A program made the translations under genes and the position numbers. A stretch of DNA of 35,992 nt from contig NCCO01000024.1 in assembly GCA_002279705.1 (NCBI GenBank), positions 1-35,992 of the forward strand, written 5' to 3'. This document shows positions 24,762-35,922 of the stretch, piece by piece; within the stretch, counting starts at the first letter, position 1, and every line of letters begins with the position of its first letter. Source of the stretch: Allobosea sp. 12-68-7 (lineage in GTDB: Bacteria; Pseudomonadota; Alphaproteobacteria; Rhizobiales; Beijerinckiaceae). The notes beneath the pieces were generated by a model. The model had not been told where the DNA came from, searched no databases, and worked only from the letters and a program-made list of their open reading frames with translations.

Positions 24762-25616
24762 TTACTCCGCGGCCTCGGCGAAGTTCTCGCGCAGGGGGCT
24801 CGCCGGGTAGACGCCGAGGATCTTCACCTCCTTCGAGAAGAAGGCGAGTTCGTCGAGCGCGCGGCGCAGGCCCGGATCGTCCGGATGCCCCTCGACATCG
24901 GCATAGAACATCGTCGCCGAGAACTGGCCGTCGACCATGTAGCTCTCGAGCTTGGTCATGTTGATGCCGTTGGTGGCGAAGCCGCCCATCGCCTTGTAGA
25001 GCGCGGCCGGCAGGTTGCGGACCTGGAAGATCAGCGTCGTCACCGTCTTCGCGGCGCCCTGGCGGGTGAACTCCGGGTATTTCGACAGGATGACGAAGCG
25101 GGTGGTGTTGTGCTTCTCGTCCTCGATGTCCTCCATCAGGATCTCGAGGCCATAGACCTCCGCCGCGATGCGCGGCGCGATCGCGGCACGGGTGACGTCG
25201 GCCGCCTCCGCCACCTGCCGGGCCGAGCCGGCGGTATCGGCCGCGACCTCGGCCTTGAGGCCGAGCTTGCGGATGATCTTGCGGCACTGGCCGAGCGCAT
25301 GGATGTGGCTCTGCACCTTCGTCAGCGTCGCCAGGGTCGCGCCCTTCACCGCCATCAGATGGAAGCGGATCGGCAGGAAATGCTCGCCGATGATGTGCAG
25401 CCCCGAGCGCGGCAGCAAATGATGGATGTCGGCGACGCGGCCGGCGATCGAGTTCTCGATCGGGATCATGCCGTAGCGCGCGGTGCCGTCGGAGACCGCC
25501 GCGAGCGCATCCTCGAAGGTGGCGCAGGGCAGAAGCTCGCAATCGGGAAAGACCTGCAGGGCGGCCTGGGAGGAGAAGGCGCCGGGTTCGCCCTGGTAGG
25601 AAACGATGATGGTCAT
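24762..25616 (-). CDS. pheA: prephenate dehydratase
   Basis: This 284-residue monofunctional enzyme converts prephenate to phenylpyruvate for phenylalanine synthesis. The catalytic domain spans about residues 3-180: VSYQGEPGAFSSQAA, the PIENSIAGRV region, and the active-site Thr172-Arg173-Phe174 in HNTTRFVIL. A C-terminal ACT domain (about 191-265) binds phenylalanine as feedback inhibitor. Its usual ESRP motif reads ESYM here (Glu224, Ser225), which I believe is normal for alphaproteobacteria. No chorismate mutase domain is fused. It follows kdsB after 18 bases on the same strand, probably as one operon. Confidence 0.95.
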   Translation of the reverse strand: MTIIVSYQGEPGAFSSQAALQVFPDCELLPCATFEDALAAVSDGTARYGMIPIENSIAGRVADIHHLLPRSGLHIIGEHFLPIRFHLMAVKGATLATLTKVQSHIHALGQCRKIIRKLGLKAEVAADTAGSARQVAEAADVTRAAIAPRIAAEVYGLEILMEDIEDEKHNTTRFVILSKYPEFTRQGAAKTVTTLIFQVRNLPAALYKAMGGFATNGINMTKLESYMVDGQFSATMFYADVEGHPDDPGLRRALDELAFFSKEVKILGVYPASPLRENFAEAAE

Positions 25617-25634
25617 GAATGCGGCTTTCGGACT

Positions 25635-26372
25635 TCAGGCGCTGGTCTTCAGGACCGCGCGGGCGCGGTCGAGGTCGGGTGGCGTGTCGACACCGCGCGG
25701 GACGTGCTCGATGATCATGGCGTCGATGCGCATGCCGTCCTCGAGCGCGCGCAGCTGCTCGAGGCTCTCGCGCTTCTCCAGCGTCGACTGCGGCAGGCTG
25801 ACGAATCGGTCGAGCGCGCGGCGGCGATAGGCGTAGATGCCGACATGGTGGTAGAGCGGGCCTTCGCCATAGGGCGCCGTGGCGCGGGTGAAATAGAGCG
25901 CCCGCAGGCGGCCCGGCGCCACGGGGCTGCCGACCATCTTGACCACGCTCGGCGCGGTCTTCTCCTCGTCGTCGGTGATCAGGCCGACCAGCGTCGCGAT
26001 CTGCACCGCCGGGTCGGCGAGCGGCGTGATCGCGGCAGCGATGGCGACGGGCTCGAGCGTGGGGAAGTCGCCCTGGACGTTGACGATGAGGTCATGGAGG
26101 CCATTGGGGTCGAGGATGTCGGCCGCCTCCTTGATGCGGTCGGACCCCGAGGGGTGATCGACGCTGGTCATCACCGCGACGCCGCCCGCAGCCTCGACGA
26201 CGGCGAGGATCTCGGTCGAGTCGGTCGCGACTGCGACGGGGCCAATGCCGGCCGCCACGGCCCGGCGCCAGACGCGGACGATCATCGGCTCGCCGTGGAT
26301 GTCGGCCAGCGGCTTGCCCGGCAGGCGCGTCGCGCTCATGCGGGCGGGGATCAGGATCAGTGGGTCCGACAT
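25635..26372 (-). CDS. kdsB: 3-deoxy-manno-octulosonate cytidylyltransferase
   Basis: This 245-residue enzyme makes CMP-Kdo, the activated sugar for lipopolysaccharide inner core synthesis. The nucleotide-binding start [20 protein letters not shown] (about residues 5-24), [13 protein letters not shown], and the metal-binding [11 protein letters not shown] are all present. Length matches the family. It is the first gene of a minus-strand pair with pheA and divergent from the cytochrome c gene. Confidence 0.95.
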   Translation of the reverse strand: MSDPLILIPARMSATRLPGKPLADIHGEPMIVRVWRRAVAAGIGPVAVATDSTEILAVVEAAGGVAVMTSVDHPSGSDRIKEAADILDPNGLHDLIVNVQGDFPTLEPVAIAAAITPLADPAVQIATLVGLITDDEEKTAPSVVKMVGSPVAPGRLRALYFTRATAPYGEGPLYHHVGIYAYRRRALDRFVSLPQSTLEKRESLEQLRALEDGMRIDAMIIEHVPRGVDTPPDLDRARAVLKTSA

Positions 26373-26448
26373 GGTGGCTGGGCGAAGCTCGGTGGCAGCG
26401 GCGCGTGGGCGCGCCGTGAGGCGTCAAAAGGTCTCAAAGCGGAGCGTG

Positions 26449-26476
26449 CTTATACGAGTTGCAATGAGGCGCGCAA
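26449..26476 (-). promoter_or_regulatory. possible promoter of kdsB-pheA
   Basis: On the minus strand TTGCGC (26476-26471) and TATAAG (26454-26449) are separated by 16 bases, about 77 bases upstream of the kdsB ATG in the divergent spacer. This is a moderate match only. Confidence 0.3.
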
Positions 26477-26575
26477 AGCGGTTAAGCAACGCGCGGGTGT
26501 CGGCCCCTGCGGGGTCCGCGCAAAGCTGTCTTGCTTCCTGCGCCAGATGCGCCGGCGGCCGAGGGTTCGGATACG

Positions 26576-27115
26576 ATGGATATCGAAACCAACAAGATCG
26601 CCGGTGCCGTTCTCTCGACGCTGCTGGTCGTGATGGGCCTCAACATGACGGCCGGCATCGTGTTCGCGCCGAAGAAGCCCGCCGTGCCGGGCTTCGACCT
26701 GCCGAGCGACCAGCCGGTGGCCGCCGCGGCAGGGCCCGCCGCCGCGGCCGAGGAGCCGATCGCGGTGCGCCTCGCCAAGGCCGACGTGGCCCGCGGCGAA
26801 AAGGCCATGGGCGCCTGCAAGGCCTGCCACACCTTCGAGAAGGGCGGCGCCAACAAGATCGGCCCGCATCTCTATGACGTCTATGCCCGCAACAAGGGCG
26901 CGGTGGAGGGCTTCGCCTATTCGGCGGCGATGAAGGGCAAGTCGGCCGAGAAGTGGGAGGCCGAGCAGCTCGACGGCTTCCTGAAGAACCCGAAGGCCTA
27001 CATGCCCGGCACGATCATGGCCTATGCCGGCGTCGGACGCCCCGACACCCGCGCCGACATGGTCGCCTATCTCAACTCGCTCGCCGACGCGCCCAAGCCG
27101 CTGCCCACCCCCTGA
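26576..27115 (+). CDS. cycM: membrane-anchored class I cytochrome c (CycM-like)
   Basis: This 179-residue c-type cytochrome has an N-terminal uncleaved hydrophobic anchor (about residues 8-30, IAGAVLSTLLVVMGLNMTAG), an alanine/proline-rich linker (about 45-62), and a heme domain with CKACH (81-85) and probable distal ligand Met148 in PGTIMAYAGV. Such CycM/c552-type proteins carry electrons from the bc1 complex to aa3-type oxidase in alphaproteobacteria. GAGGG lies ten bases before the ATG. It is followed by a good intrinsic terminator. Confidence 0.92.
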   Translation: MDIETNKIAGAVLSTLLVVMGLNMTAGIVFAPKKPAVPGFDLPSDQPVAAAAGPAAAAEEPIAVRLAKADVARGEKAMGACKACHTFEKGGANKIGPHLYDVYARNKGAVEGFAYSAAMKGKSAEKWEAEQLDGFLKNPKAYMPGTIMAYAGVGRPDTRADMVAYLNSLADAPKPLPTP

Positions 27116-27148
27116 GCGAAGGGCCTGTCTCTGGTCCATGAAGTCTCG

Positions 27149-27177
27149 AAGCCGGGCCTCGCGCCCGGCTTTTGCTT
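27149..27177 (+). terminator. intrinsic terminator after cytochrome c
   Basis: Nine-base arms AAGCCGGGC and GCCCGGCTT pair around a CTCGC loop and are followed by a T-rich run (TTTGCTTT). It lies 33 bases after the cytochrome stop codon. Confidence 0.75.
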
Positions 27178-27310
27178 TGTCGGCTGGCCGCTTGCGCAGG
27201 CCATGGTGTTGCCGCCACCATGGTGTCGGATGTTGCGTAGGCCGACGGCACGGGCCAGATGATCCTGGGCGATTCGGGCGCCCCGCCATCGACGAGGGAG
27301 TTGCGAGACG

Positions 27311-29179
27311 ATGACGATTCGCATGACGCGCCGCAGGGCCCTGACGGGGGCGGCTCTCCTCGCGGGCGGCGCGGCGCTGCCGGGGCTGGGCGGGCGCGCC
27401 TTCGCGCAGGTCGCCGAGGCGCACGGCCTCTCCACCTTCGGCGAACTCGGCCTGCCCGCCGATTTTCCGCATTTCCCCTATGTGAACCCGAAGGCGCCCA
27501 AGGGCGGCACGCTGACCGTCCAGATCAAGCGCGCCAGCGGCAACCAGAGCTTCGACACCTTCAACACGCTGAACACCTTCGTCCTGCAGGGCGACGGCGC
27601 GGCGGGCATGGATTCCTGCTTCGACAGCCTGATGTCGGGCTCGGGCGACGAACCGGGCACGCTCTACGGGCTGCTGGCCAGGAGTGTCGCGATTTCCCCG
27701 GACAAGCTGACCTATCGGTTCCGCCTGCGGCCGGAGGCGCGCTTCCATGACGGCAGCCGCGTCACCGCCCGTGACGTCGCCTTCAGCATGAACCTGCTGA
27801 AGAGCAAGGGGCACCCGTCCTACCGGCTGATGCTGAACGAGCTCGTCTCGGCCACGGCCGAGAGCGACGACATCTTCGTCGCGCAGCTCTCGGCCAAGCG
27901 CAGCCGCGACCTGCACCTGATCGTCGCGGGGCTGCCGGTGTTTTCGGAGGCCTTCTGGTCGACCCGCAACTTCGAGGCCTCGACGCTCGAGCCGCCGCTC
28001 GGCTCGGGCCCCTACCGCGTCGGCCGCTTCGAGCAGGGCCGCTTCATCGAGTTCGAGCGCGTGGCGACCTATTGGGGCCGCGACCTGCCGGTGAACATCG
28101 GCGTCAACAATTTCGACCGGGTGCGCTGGGAGTATTTCCGCGACAGGCAGGTGGCCTTCGAGGCCTTCAAGAGCGGCGTCATCACCTTCCAGGAGGAGTT
28201 CACCTCCCGCATCTGGGCCACGGGCTACGACTTCCCCGCCCTGCATGAGGGCAAGGTGAAGAAGGAGTCGCTGCCGAAGACCGACCCGACGGGCTCGCAG
28301 GGCTGGATCTTCAACCTGCGCCGCGAGAAATTCGCCGATCCGCGCATTCGCGAGGCGCTCGGCCTATGCTTCGATTTCGAATGGACGAACAAGAACATCA
28401 TGTTCTCGTCCTTCGCGCGGATGACGTCCTATTTCGAGAATTCGGATTCCAAGGCCGTCGGCCTGCCGTCGGCCGCCGAACTCAAGCTGCTCGAGCCCTT
28501 CCGCGGCCAGGTGCCCGACGAGGTCTTCGGCGAGCCCTTCCTGCCGCCGGTCTCCGACGGATCGGGCAGCGACCGCGCCCTGTTGCGCCGTGCCGACGAG
28601 ATGTTCCGCGCCGCCGGCTGCAAGCGCGATGGCGCTGTTCTCAAACTGCCGAACGGCCAGCCCTTCGAGATCGAATTCCTCGATTCGCAAGGCGCGCTGC
28701 AGCCGCACACGCAGCCCTTCCAGGCCAATCTGAAGCGGCTGGGCATCACCGCGACCTCGCGCATTGTCGACGGTGCGCAGTATCAGCGCCGCCTCGACGA
28801 GTTCGACTTCGATATCATCAGCCGGGCGCTGGGCGGCAGTTCCATCCCCAGCGACAGCCTGCGCATCGTCTATGGCTCGGAGGCGGCCAAGACCCGCGGC
28901 TCGCGCAATGTCGGCGGCGTCAGCCATCCGGCCATCGATGCGATGATCGCCGCGATCGGCCAGGCCGACAGCTATGCCGAGGTCGTCATCGCGGCCAAAT
29001 GCCTCGACCGCGTGCTGCGGGCGGGCCGCTACTGGATTCCGATGTGGTGGAACCCGACCGAATGGCTCGCCTATTGGGACATGTTCGACCGGCCGCAGAC
29101 CAAGCCGAAGTTCGGCTCGGGCGCGCCGTCGATCTGGTGGTACGACGCCGACAAGGCGAAGCGGATCGGGAAGGCTTAG
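27311..29179 (+). CDS. yejA: extracellular solute-binding protein of a YejABEF-type peptide importer
   Basis: This 622-residue family 5 (oligopeptide-type) binding protein has a twin-arginine signal peptide: TRRRAL followed by a hydrophobic TGAALLAGGAALPGL region, with cleavage probably after AFA. The N-terminal mature part HGLSTFGELGLPADFPHFPY then VNPKAPKGGTLTV is characteristic of YejA. The rest follows the family (FNLRREKFADPRIREALG; WWNPTEWLAYWDMFDRP near the C-terminus). YejA feeds peptides, including antibiotic peptides such as microcin C, to YejBEF. GGGAG precedes the ATG. The permease genes are separated from it by an inserted MntA/HepT pair. Confidence 0.92.
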   Translation: MTIRMTRRRALTGAALLAGGAALPGLGGRAFAQVAEAHGLSTFGELGLPADFPHFPYVNPKAPKGGTLTVQIKRASGNQSFDTFNTLNTFVLQGDGAAGMDSCFDSLMSGSGDEPGTLYGLLARSVAISPDKLTYRFRLRPEARFHDGSRVTARDVAFSMNLLKSKGHPSYRLMLNELVSATAESDDIFVAQLSAKRSRDLHLIVAGLPVFSEAFWSTRNFEASTLEPPLGSGPYRVGRFEQGRFIEFERVATYWGRDLPVNIGVNNFDRVRWEYFRDRQVAFEAFKSGVITFQEEFTSRIWATGYDFPALHEGKVKKESLPKTDPTGSQGWIFNLRREKFADPRIREALGLCFDFEWTNKNIMFSSFARMTSYFENSDSKAVGLPSAAELKLLEPFRGQVPDEVFGEPFLPPVSDGSGSDRALLRRADEMFRAAGCKRDGAVLKLPNGQPFEIEFLDSQGALQPHTQPFQANLKRLGITATSRIVDGAQYQRRLDEFDFDIISRALGGSSIPSDSLRIVYGSEAAKTRGSRNVGGVSHPAIDAMIAAIGQADSYAEVVIAAKCLDRVLRAGRYWIPMWWNPTEWLAYWDMFDRPQTKPKFGSGAPSIWWYDADKAKRIGKA

Positions 29180-29227
29180 CGTGGCGCCGACCGGGTCTGC
29201 AGTAACGAGAGCAACCGAGGCGGTGCC

Positions 29228-29518
29228 ATGAGGCCATCGACCGCGCTGGATCTAAATCGTGACGCCGTCCGCGCGGCGCCGGGCCGCTTCCGGCTGGAGA
29301 ACCCGCGCGTGTTCGGGTCTGTGCTGGATGGAACGGATGCCACCGGAAGCGATCTGGACATCCTGATCGATCCGCTTCCAGGCGCAACCTTGCTCGACAT
29401 CGGCGGATTGCAGGTCGCTCTCGAGGAATTGCTGGGCGTCAGGGTCGATGTGCTCACGGCCGGGGATTTGCCCCCAGCGATCCGCGATCGCATCCTGGCA
29501 GAGGCTCGGCCCATATGA
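29228..29518 (+). CDS. mntA: MntA-like nucleotidyltransferase antitoxin
   Basis: This 96-residue minimal nucleotidyltransferase has the GS-x(10)-DxD motif: Gly30-Ser31 and Asp42/Asp44 in FGSVLDGTDATGSDLDILID. In MntA/HepT systems the antitoxin inactivates HepT by adding AMP to a tyrosine beside the RNase motif. The ATG at 29228 follows GAGGCGG, and the stop overlaps the HepT start as ATGA. It sits between yejA and yejB on the same strand. Confidence 0.88.
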   Translation: MRPSTALDLNRDAVRAAPGRFRLENPRVFGSVLDGTDATGSDLDILIDPLPGATLLDIGGLQVALEELLGVRVDVLTAGDLPPAIRDRILAEARPI

Positions 29519-29880
29519 GCCGTCACAGGAGGCTGGCTGACTATCTGCGACACGTTGCGGACGCGGCCAGCAAGATCCAGATCTACACCGAAGGACTGTC
29601 CAAGACCGACTTCGATCAAGACGAGAGGACGCAGCAAGCTGTCATCTTCAATCTCGTCATCATCGCAGAAGCGGCAGCGAGGATGCTGGAGACCCATGCC
29701 GGTTTCCTCGACCACTATCCGGATGTTCCATGGAAGGGCATGAAGGGCATGCGCAACCGGATCACGCACGGGTATTTCGAGATCAATATCGACATCGTCT
29801 GGGAGACTGCGCAGACAGCCATGCCTGAACTGCTGATCCGACTTCCAGACATCATCGCCGCGGCCGAGACCCAGCCATGA
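29515..29880 (+). CDS. hepT: HepT-like (DUF86) ribonuclease toxin
   Basis: This 121-residue HEPN-domain toxin has the RNase motif R-x(4)-H-x-Y, seen as Arg80, His85 and Tyr87 in [12 protein letters not shown]. Its N-terminal helices ([20 protein letters not shown]) and the [16 protein letters not shown] helix are typical of DUF86 proteins. Tyr87 is the residue that the paired nucleotidyltransferase would modify. Start and pairing are fixed by the four-base overlap with mntA. It lies 76 bases before yejB. Confidence 0.9.
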   Translation: MSRHRRLADYLRHVADAASKIQIYTEGLSKTDFDQDERTQQAVIFNLVIIAEAAARMLETHAGFLDHYPDVPWKGMKGMRNRITHGYFEINIDIVWETAQTAMPELLIRLPDIIAAAETQP

Positions 29881-29956
29881 CATCGAACACGCGCAGAGCC
29901 CGGCGAGGACAGCCCTTGCTGATCCGTCGTTTTACACACGCCGGCCCAACCCGTCC

Positions 29957-31054
29957 ATGCTGAGCTATATCGCGCGCCGCCTCGCCCTGATGGTGCCGAC
30001 CCTGTTCGGCATCCTGCTGATCTCCTTCGTGATCGTGCAGTTCGCCCCGGGCGGGCCGGTGGAACGGGTCATCTCGCAGCTGCAGAACCCCAATAGTGGC
30101 GGCGCGGCCGATCGCGTCGGCGGTGGCTCCGGCGGCGATGCCGGCGCGCAGGCGGCTGGCGACGCCGGCTCGGCCTATCGCGGCGCGCAGGGACTCGACC
30201 CGGCCTTCATCAAGGAGCTGGAAAAGCAGTTCGGCTTCGACAAGCCGGCGCATGAGCGCTTTCTCAAGATGCTCGGCGACTACATCCGCTTCGATTTCGG
30301 CCGCAGCTATTTCCGCGACGCACCGGTCCTGCAGCTGATCAAGGAAAAGCTGCCGGTTTCGATCTCTCTCGGCCTCTGGATGACGCTGTTGTCCTATGCG
30401 ATCTCGATCCCGCTCGGCATCCGCAAGGCGGTCAAGGACGGCTCCCGCTTCGACACCTGGACGAGCGCCGTGGTCATCGTCGGCTACGCCATTCCCGGCT
30501 TCCTCTTCGCGATCCTGCTGATCGTGCTGTTTGCCGGCGGCTCGTTCTGGCAGATCTTCCCGCTGCGGGGGCTGCATTCAGACAATTTCTCGCAGCTGAG
30601 CTTCTTTGGCAAAATCGCCGATTATCTCTGGCACATCGCCCTGCCGGTGACAGCGATGGCGCTCGGGGCCTTCGCGACCTCGACGCTTTTGACCAAGAAC
30701 TCCTTCCTCGACGAGATCCGCAAGCAATACGTCCTGACGGCGCGGATGAAGGGGCTGTCCGAGCGGGGCGTGCTCTACGGCCATGTCTTCCGCAATGCGA
30801 TGCTGATCGTGATCGCGGGTTTCCCCGGCGCCTTCGTCGGCGCGCTCTTCGCCGGCTCGCTGCTGATCGAGACGATCTTCTCGCTCGACGGGCTCGGGCT
30901 CCTCTCCTTCGAGGCGATCGTCAACCGCGACTACCCGGTGGTCTTCGCCAACCTCTACATCTTCTCGCTGATCGGCCTCGTCGTGCATCTCCTCACCGAC
31001 CTGACCTATACCTGGGTCGATCCCCGCATCGATTTCGAAACGCGGGAGACCTGA
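29957..31054 (+). CDS. yejB: peptide ABC transporter permease YejB
   Basis: This 365-residue inner-membrane permease begins [20 protein letters not shown], the standard YejB/DppB-type first helix. A glycine/alanine-rich insert follows (about residues 45-75, [20 protein letters not shown]), then the transmembrane domain. The EAA-type loop for ATPase contact is around [20 protein letters not shown]. The Gly/Ala-rich stretch is a variable periplasmic loop in homologues. Ribosome-binding signals before the ATG are poor. YejE follows after one base. Confidence 0.93.
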   Translation: MLSYIARRLALMVPTLFGILLISFVIVQFAPGGPVERVISQLQNPNSGGAADRVGGGSGGDAGAQAAGDAGSAYRGAQGLDPAFIKELEKQFGFDKPAHERFLKMLGDYIRFDFGRSYFRDAPVLQLIKEKLPVSISLGLWMTLLSYAISIPLGIRKAVKDGSRFDTWTSAVVIVGYAIPGFLFAILLIVLFAGGSFWQIFPLRGLHSDNFSQLSFFGKIADYLWHIALPVTAMALGAFATSTLLTKNSFLDEIRKQYVLTARMKGLSERGVLYGHVFRNAMLIVIAGFPGAFVGALFAGSLLIETIFSLDGLGLLSFEAIVNRDYPVVFANLYIFSLIGLVVHLLTDLTYTWVDPRIDFETRET

Positions 31055-31055
31055 G

Positions 31056-32231
31056 ATGAGCGACACGCTAATCGCCCCGCCAACCGCCGCCCTGCGTGGC
31101 GAGGCGCCGCTGGCTCCCGCAGAGGCCGCCCAGGGCTGGCTCAAGCTCTCGCCGATCAACCGGCGCCGGCTCGACAATTTCAAGGCCAACCGGCGCGGCT
31201 GGTGGTCGCTCTGGATCTTCCTGACACTGTTCGTGCTGTCGCTTTTCGCCGAGTTCCTGGCCAACGACCGCCCGCTGATCGTCCGTTACAAGGGCGAGTG
31301 GCTGTTCCCGGTGGCGGTCAACTATCCCGAAGAGAAGTTCGGCGGCTTTCTCGCGACCACCGACTATCGCGACCCTGTCATCGCCAAGGAGATCGGCGCC
31401 AACGGTTTCGCGGTCTGGCCGCCGATCCGCTACAGCTACCGCACGCATAACCTCGATCTGCCGGTGCCGGCGCCCGCGCCGCCGACCTGGATGCTCCGGG
31501 ACGAGCAGTGCAAGGGCGTCGCGCAGCGGACAGGCGGCACGGGCTGCCGCGGCCTCGAATGGAACTGGCTCGGCACCGACGACCAGGGCCGCGACGTCGT
31601 CGCCCGGCTGATTTACGGCTTCCGCATCTCGATCCTGTTCGGGCTGATCCTGTGCGGGATATCCTCGGTGATCGGCATCGCGGCCGGCGCCATCCAGGGC
31701 TATTTCGGCGGCTGGACCGACCTGATCTTCCAGCGCGTGATCGAGATCTGGACCTCGATCCCGGCGCTCTACCTGCTGATCATCGTCGCGGCGATCATCA
31801 CGCCGAGCTTCTTCGTGCTGCTCGGCATCCTGCTCTTGTTCTCCTGGGTCGCGCTGGTCGGCGTGGTCCGGGCCGAGTTCCTGAGGGCGCGCAACTTCGA
31901 ATATGTCCGGGCGGCGCGGGCGCTCGGGCTCTCCGACCGAGCTATCATGGTCAAGCATCTGCTGCCCAATGCGATGGTCGCGACGCTGACCTTCCTGCCC
32001 TTCATTCTGAACGGCTCGATCACGACCCTGACTTCGCTCGACTTCCTCGGCTTCGGCCTCCCGCCGGGTTCGCCCTCGCTGGGCGAGCTTCTGGCGCAGG
32101 GCAAATCGAACCTGCAGGCCCCCTGGCTCGGTCTCTCGGGCTTCGTCGTGATCGCGCTGATGCTGTCGCTGCTGATCTTCATCGGCGAGGCGGTGCGGGA
32201 TGCGTTCGACCCGCGGAAGACGTTCGCATGA
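31056..32231 (+). CDS. yejE: peptide ABC transporter permease YejE
   Basis: This 391-residue second permease subunit has a short cytoplasmic N-terminus with [20 protein letters not shown], one helix (about residues 48-66), a long periplasmic loop including the YejE-typical [19 protein letters not shown], and the core permease domain from [20 protein letters not shown] onwards. The EAA-type loop is [26 protein letters not shown] precedes the ATG. The stop overlaps the yejF ATG as ATGA. Confidence 0.94.
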   Translation: MSDTLIAPPTAALRGEAPLAPAEAAQGWLKLSPINRRRLDNFKANRRGWWSLWIFLTLFVLSLFAEFLANDRPLIVRYKGEWLFPVAVNYPEEKFGGFLATTDYRDPVIAKEIGANGFAVWPPIRYSYRTHNLDLPVPAPAPPTWMLRDEQCKGVAQRTGGTGCRGLEWNWLGTDDQGRDVVARLIYGFRISILFGLILCGISSVIGIAAGAIQGYFGGWTDLIFQRVIEIWTSIPALYLLIIVAAIITPSFFVLLGILLLFSWVALVGVVRAEFLRARNFEYVRAARALGLSDRAIMVKHLLPNAMVATLTFLPFILNGSITTLTSLDFLGFGLPPGSPSLGELLAQGKSNLQAPWLGLSGFVVIALMLSLLIFIGEAVRDAFDPRKTFA

Positions 32232-33382
32232 CCCCCTCCCCCCTCCTCTCCGTCCAAGATCTCTCCGTCGCCTTCCGCCAGGGCGGGCGCGAGACGCTGG
32301 CCGTCGATCGTGTCTCCTTCGACCTCGCCCGGGGCGAGACGCTCGCCATCGTCGGCGAGTCGGGCTCGGGCAAGTCGGTCACGGCGCTGTCGATCCTCAA
32401 GCTGCTGAACTATCCGTCCGCGCATCATCCCTCCGGCAAGGTGCTGTTCGAGGGGCAGGACCTGATCGCGGCCGATGAGGACGCGATGCGCAAGGTGCGC
32501 GGCAACGACATCACCATGGTGTTCCAGGAGCCGATGACCTCGCTCAACCCGCTGCACACGATCCAGCGGCAGATCGGCGAGATCCTCGAGCTTCACAAGG
32601 GTCTGCGGGGCGAGGCCGCACGGACCCGCACGCTCGAGTTGCTGGAACTGGTCGGCATTCGCGATGCCGCAAGCCGGCTCGATGCCTATCCGCACCAGCT
32701 CTCCGGCGGCCAGCGCCAGCGCGTGATGATCGCCATGGCCCTCGCCAACGAACCGCATCTCCTGATCGCCGACGAGCCGACCACGGCGCTCGACGTCACC
32801 GTTCAGGCGCAGATCCTGAAGCTGCTCAAGGAGCTCCAGGAGCGGCTCGGCATGGCGATGCTGTTCATCACCCATGATCTCGGCATCGTCCGGCGCATCG
32901 CCGACCGGGTCTGCGTGATGCTGAAGGGCCAGATCGTCGAGCAGGGGCCTGTGGCGGAGATCTTCGGCAACCCGCAGCACCCCTACACCCAGCGCCTTCT
33001 GGCGGCCGAGCCCAAGGGCCGTCCTGCCCCGGTTCCCGACGATGCCGCGACGCTGGTCGAGGCGGGGCCGATCAAGGTCTGGTTCCCGATCAAGACCGGC
33101 TTCCTGCGCAAGACGACCGGCCATTTGAAGGCGGTCGACGGCATCTCGGTGAAGGTCCGCGCGGGGGAGACACTCGGCGTGGTCGGCGAATCCGGCTCCG
33201 GCAAGACGACGCTGGGCCTCGCCCTTCTCAGGCTGATCTCATCGGAGGGGCCGATCGTCTTTCTCGGCGACCGGATCGACGGGCTGTCGAGTGCCCAGGT
33301 CAGGCCGAAGCGCAAGGACCTGCAGGTCGTCTTCCAGGACCCCTATGGCTCGCTGTCCCCGCGCATGTCGGTGGCGGAGATC
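32228..33382 (+). pseudogene. yejF: peptide ABC transporter ATP-binding protein YejF, 3' end replaced by carB
   Basis: Residues 1-385 of the open frame are YejF. The first nucleotide-binding domain is complete: Walker A GESGSGKS 43-50, Q-loop Gln100, signature LSGGQ 158-162, Walker B LLIADE 178-183, switch His216. The second domain has Walker A GESGSGKT (320-327) and the Q-loop ([13 protein letters not shown], Gln370). The frame then leaves YejF at SVAEI and continues as CarB. Signature, Walker B and switch histidine of the second domain, about 150 residues of a roughly 540-residue protein, are absent. There is no stop at the join. As written the ATPase could not work normally. Confidence 0.9.
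33371..33382. other. yejF/carB junction
   Basis: The bases GTGGCGGAGATC read as VAEI in both contexts: YejF-type proteins continue SPRMSVAEI with their own sequence, and CarB proteins have an EIH segment before a DPWF motif. The switch from one gene to the other falls in or next to this stretch, so at least GAGATC is plausibly shared between the two source sequences. Such microhomology fits an assembly join or illegitimate recombination. Confidence 0.75.
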
Positions 33383-35278
<1,896 letters not shown>

Positions 35279-35287
35279 GCGGGCGGG

Positions 35288-35393
35288 GGCGGGGAAAATC
35301 ATCCACGTCCCCGCCTCGCCTGTTTCAGCGCAGCCCGCGATCTGCTTGCATGGTTCCCGCCCAGCCCGGAGAAATCCGGGACAACGGGGAACC
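35288..35393 (+). other. structured leader between carB and greA
   Basis: Two stem-loops are visible: GGCGGGGA (35288-35295) pairing with TCCCCGCC (35308-35315), and a nested one with outer GGTTCCC/GGGAACC (35352-35358, 35387-35393) and inner CCCGGA-GAAA-TCCGGG (35365-35380). Neither is followed by a T-run, so these are more likely leader structures than simple terminators. Confidence 0.45.
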
Positions 35394-35435
35394 AGGCGCA
35401 AGGGCGGGCGTGGATGCCCGGAGGAAGGACGCGAC

Positions 35436-35909
35436 GTGCAGAAGTTCCCCATGACCGCGGAAGGTTTGGCACGGCTGACGGAGGAGCTGCGTCAGCTCAA
35501 GGTCGAGGAACGCCCCGCCGTGATCCGCGCCATCGCGGAAGCACGGGCGCATGGCGACCTTTCCGAAAACGCCGAGTACCACGCGGCGCGGGAACGGCAA
35601 TCCTTCATCGAGGGCCGCATCGCCGAGCTCGAATCCATCATCCCCTCGGTGGAGGTGATCGACACCAGCAAGCTGTCCGGCACCCAGGTGCGCTTCGGTG
35701 CGCATGTCACCGTGGTGGATGAGGAAACCGAGGACGAGAAGACCTACCGCATCGTCGGCGCCTATGAGGCCGACATGAAGAACGGCTCGATCTCCATCTC
35801 CTCGCCGCTGGCCAAGGCCCTGATCGGCAAGAAGGTCGGCGACAGCGTGGAAGTGCCGGCGCCGGGCGGTGCCAAGGTGTACGAAATCGCGGGCGTCCGC
35901 TTCGCCTGA
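35436..35909 (+). CDS. greA: transcription elongation factor GreA
   Basis: This 157-residue GreA binds RNA polymerase and stimulates cleavage of backtracked RNA. The N-terminal coiled coil contains the functional acidic tip, [20 protein letters not shown], with the catalytic Asp and Glu residues. The C-terminal FKBP-like domain includes [38 protein letters not shown] and AKVYEIAGV. It starts with GTG at 35436 ([10 protein letters not shown] is the conserved N-terminus) after a strong GGAGGAAGGA site. carB-greA adjacency is common in alphaproteobacteria, so this pair is native to the segment beyond the junction. Confidence 0.96.
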   Translation: MQKFPMTAEGLARLTEELRQLKVEERPAVIRAIAEARAHGDLSENAEYHAARERQSFIEGRIAELESIIPSVEVIDTSKLSGTQVRFGAHVTVVDEETEDEKTYRIVGAYEADMKNGSISISSPLAKALIGKKVGDSVEVPAPGGAKVYEIAGVRFA

Positions 35910-35922
35910 CCTGCAGCGCGCC

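Noticed and set aside
24762-25616. Loss of phenylalanine feedback in PheA because ESRP reads ESYM
   Set aside because: I recall this variant as common in alphaproteobacterial prephenate dehydratases, so it is not a specific oddity of this gene.
24420-26633. Plus-strand frame of 737 codons across pheA and kdsB
   Set aside because: Antisense to two well-recognised enzymes; no motif and no ribosome-binding site.
29180-29956. Target-site duplications around the MntA/HepT insertion
   Set aside because: Comparing the bases after the yejA stop with those before yejB showed no convincing direct repeat.
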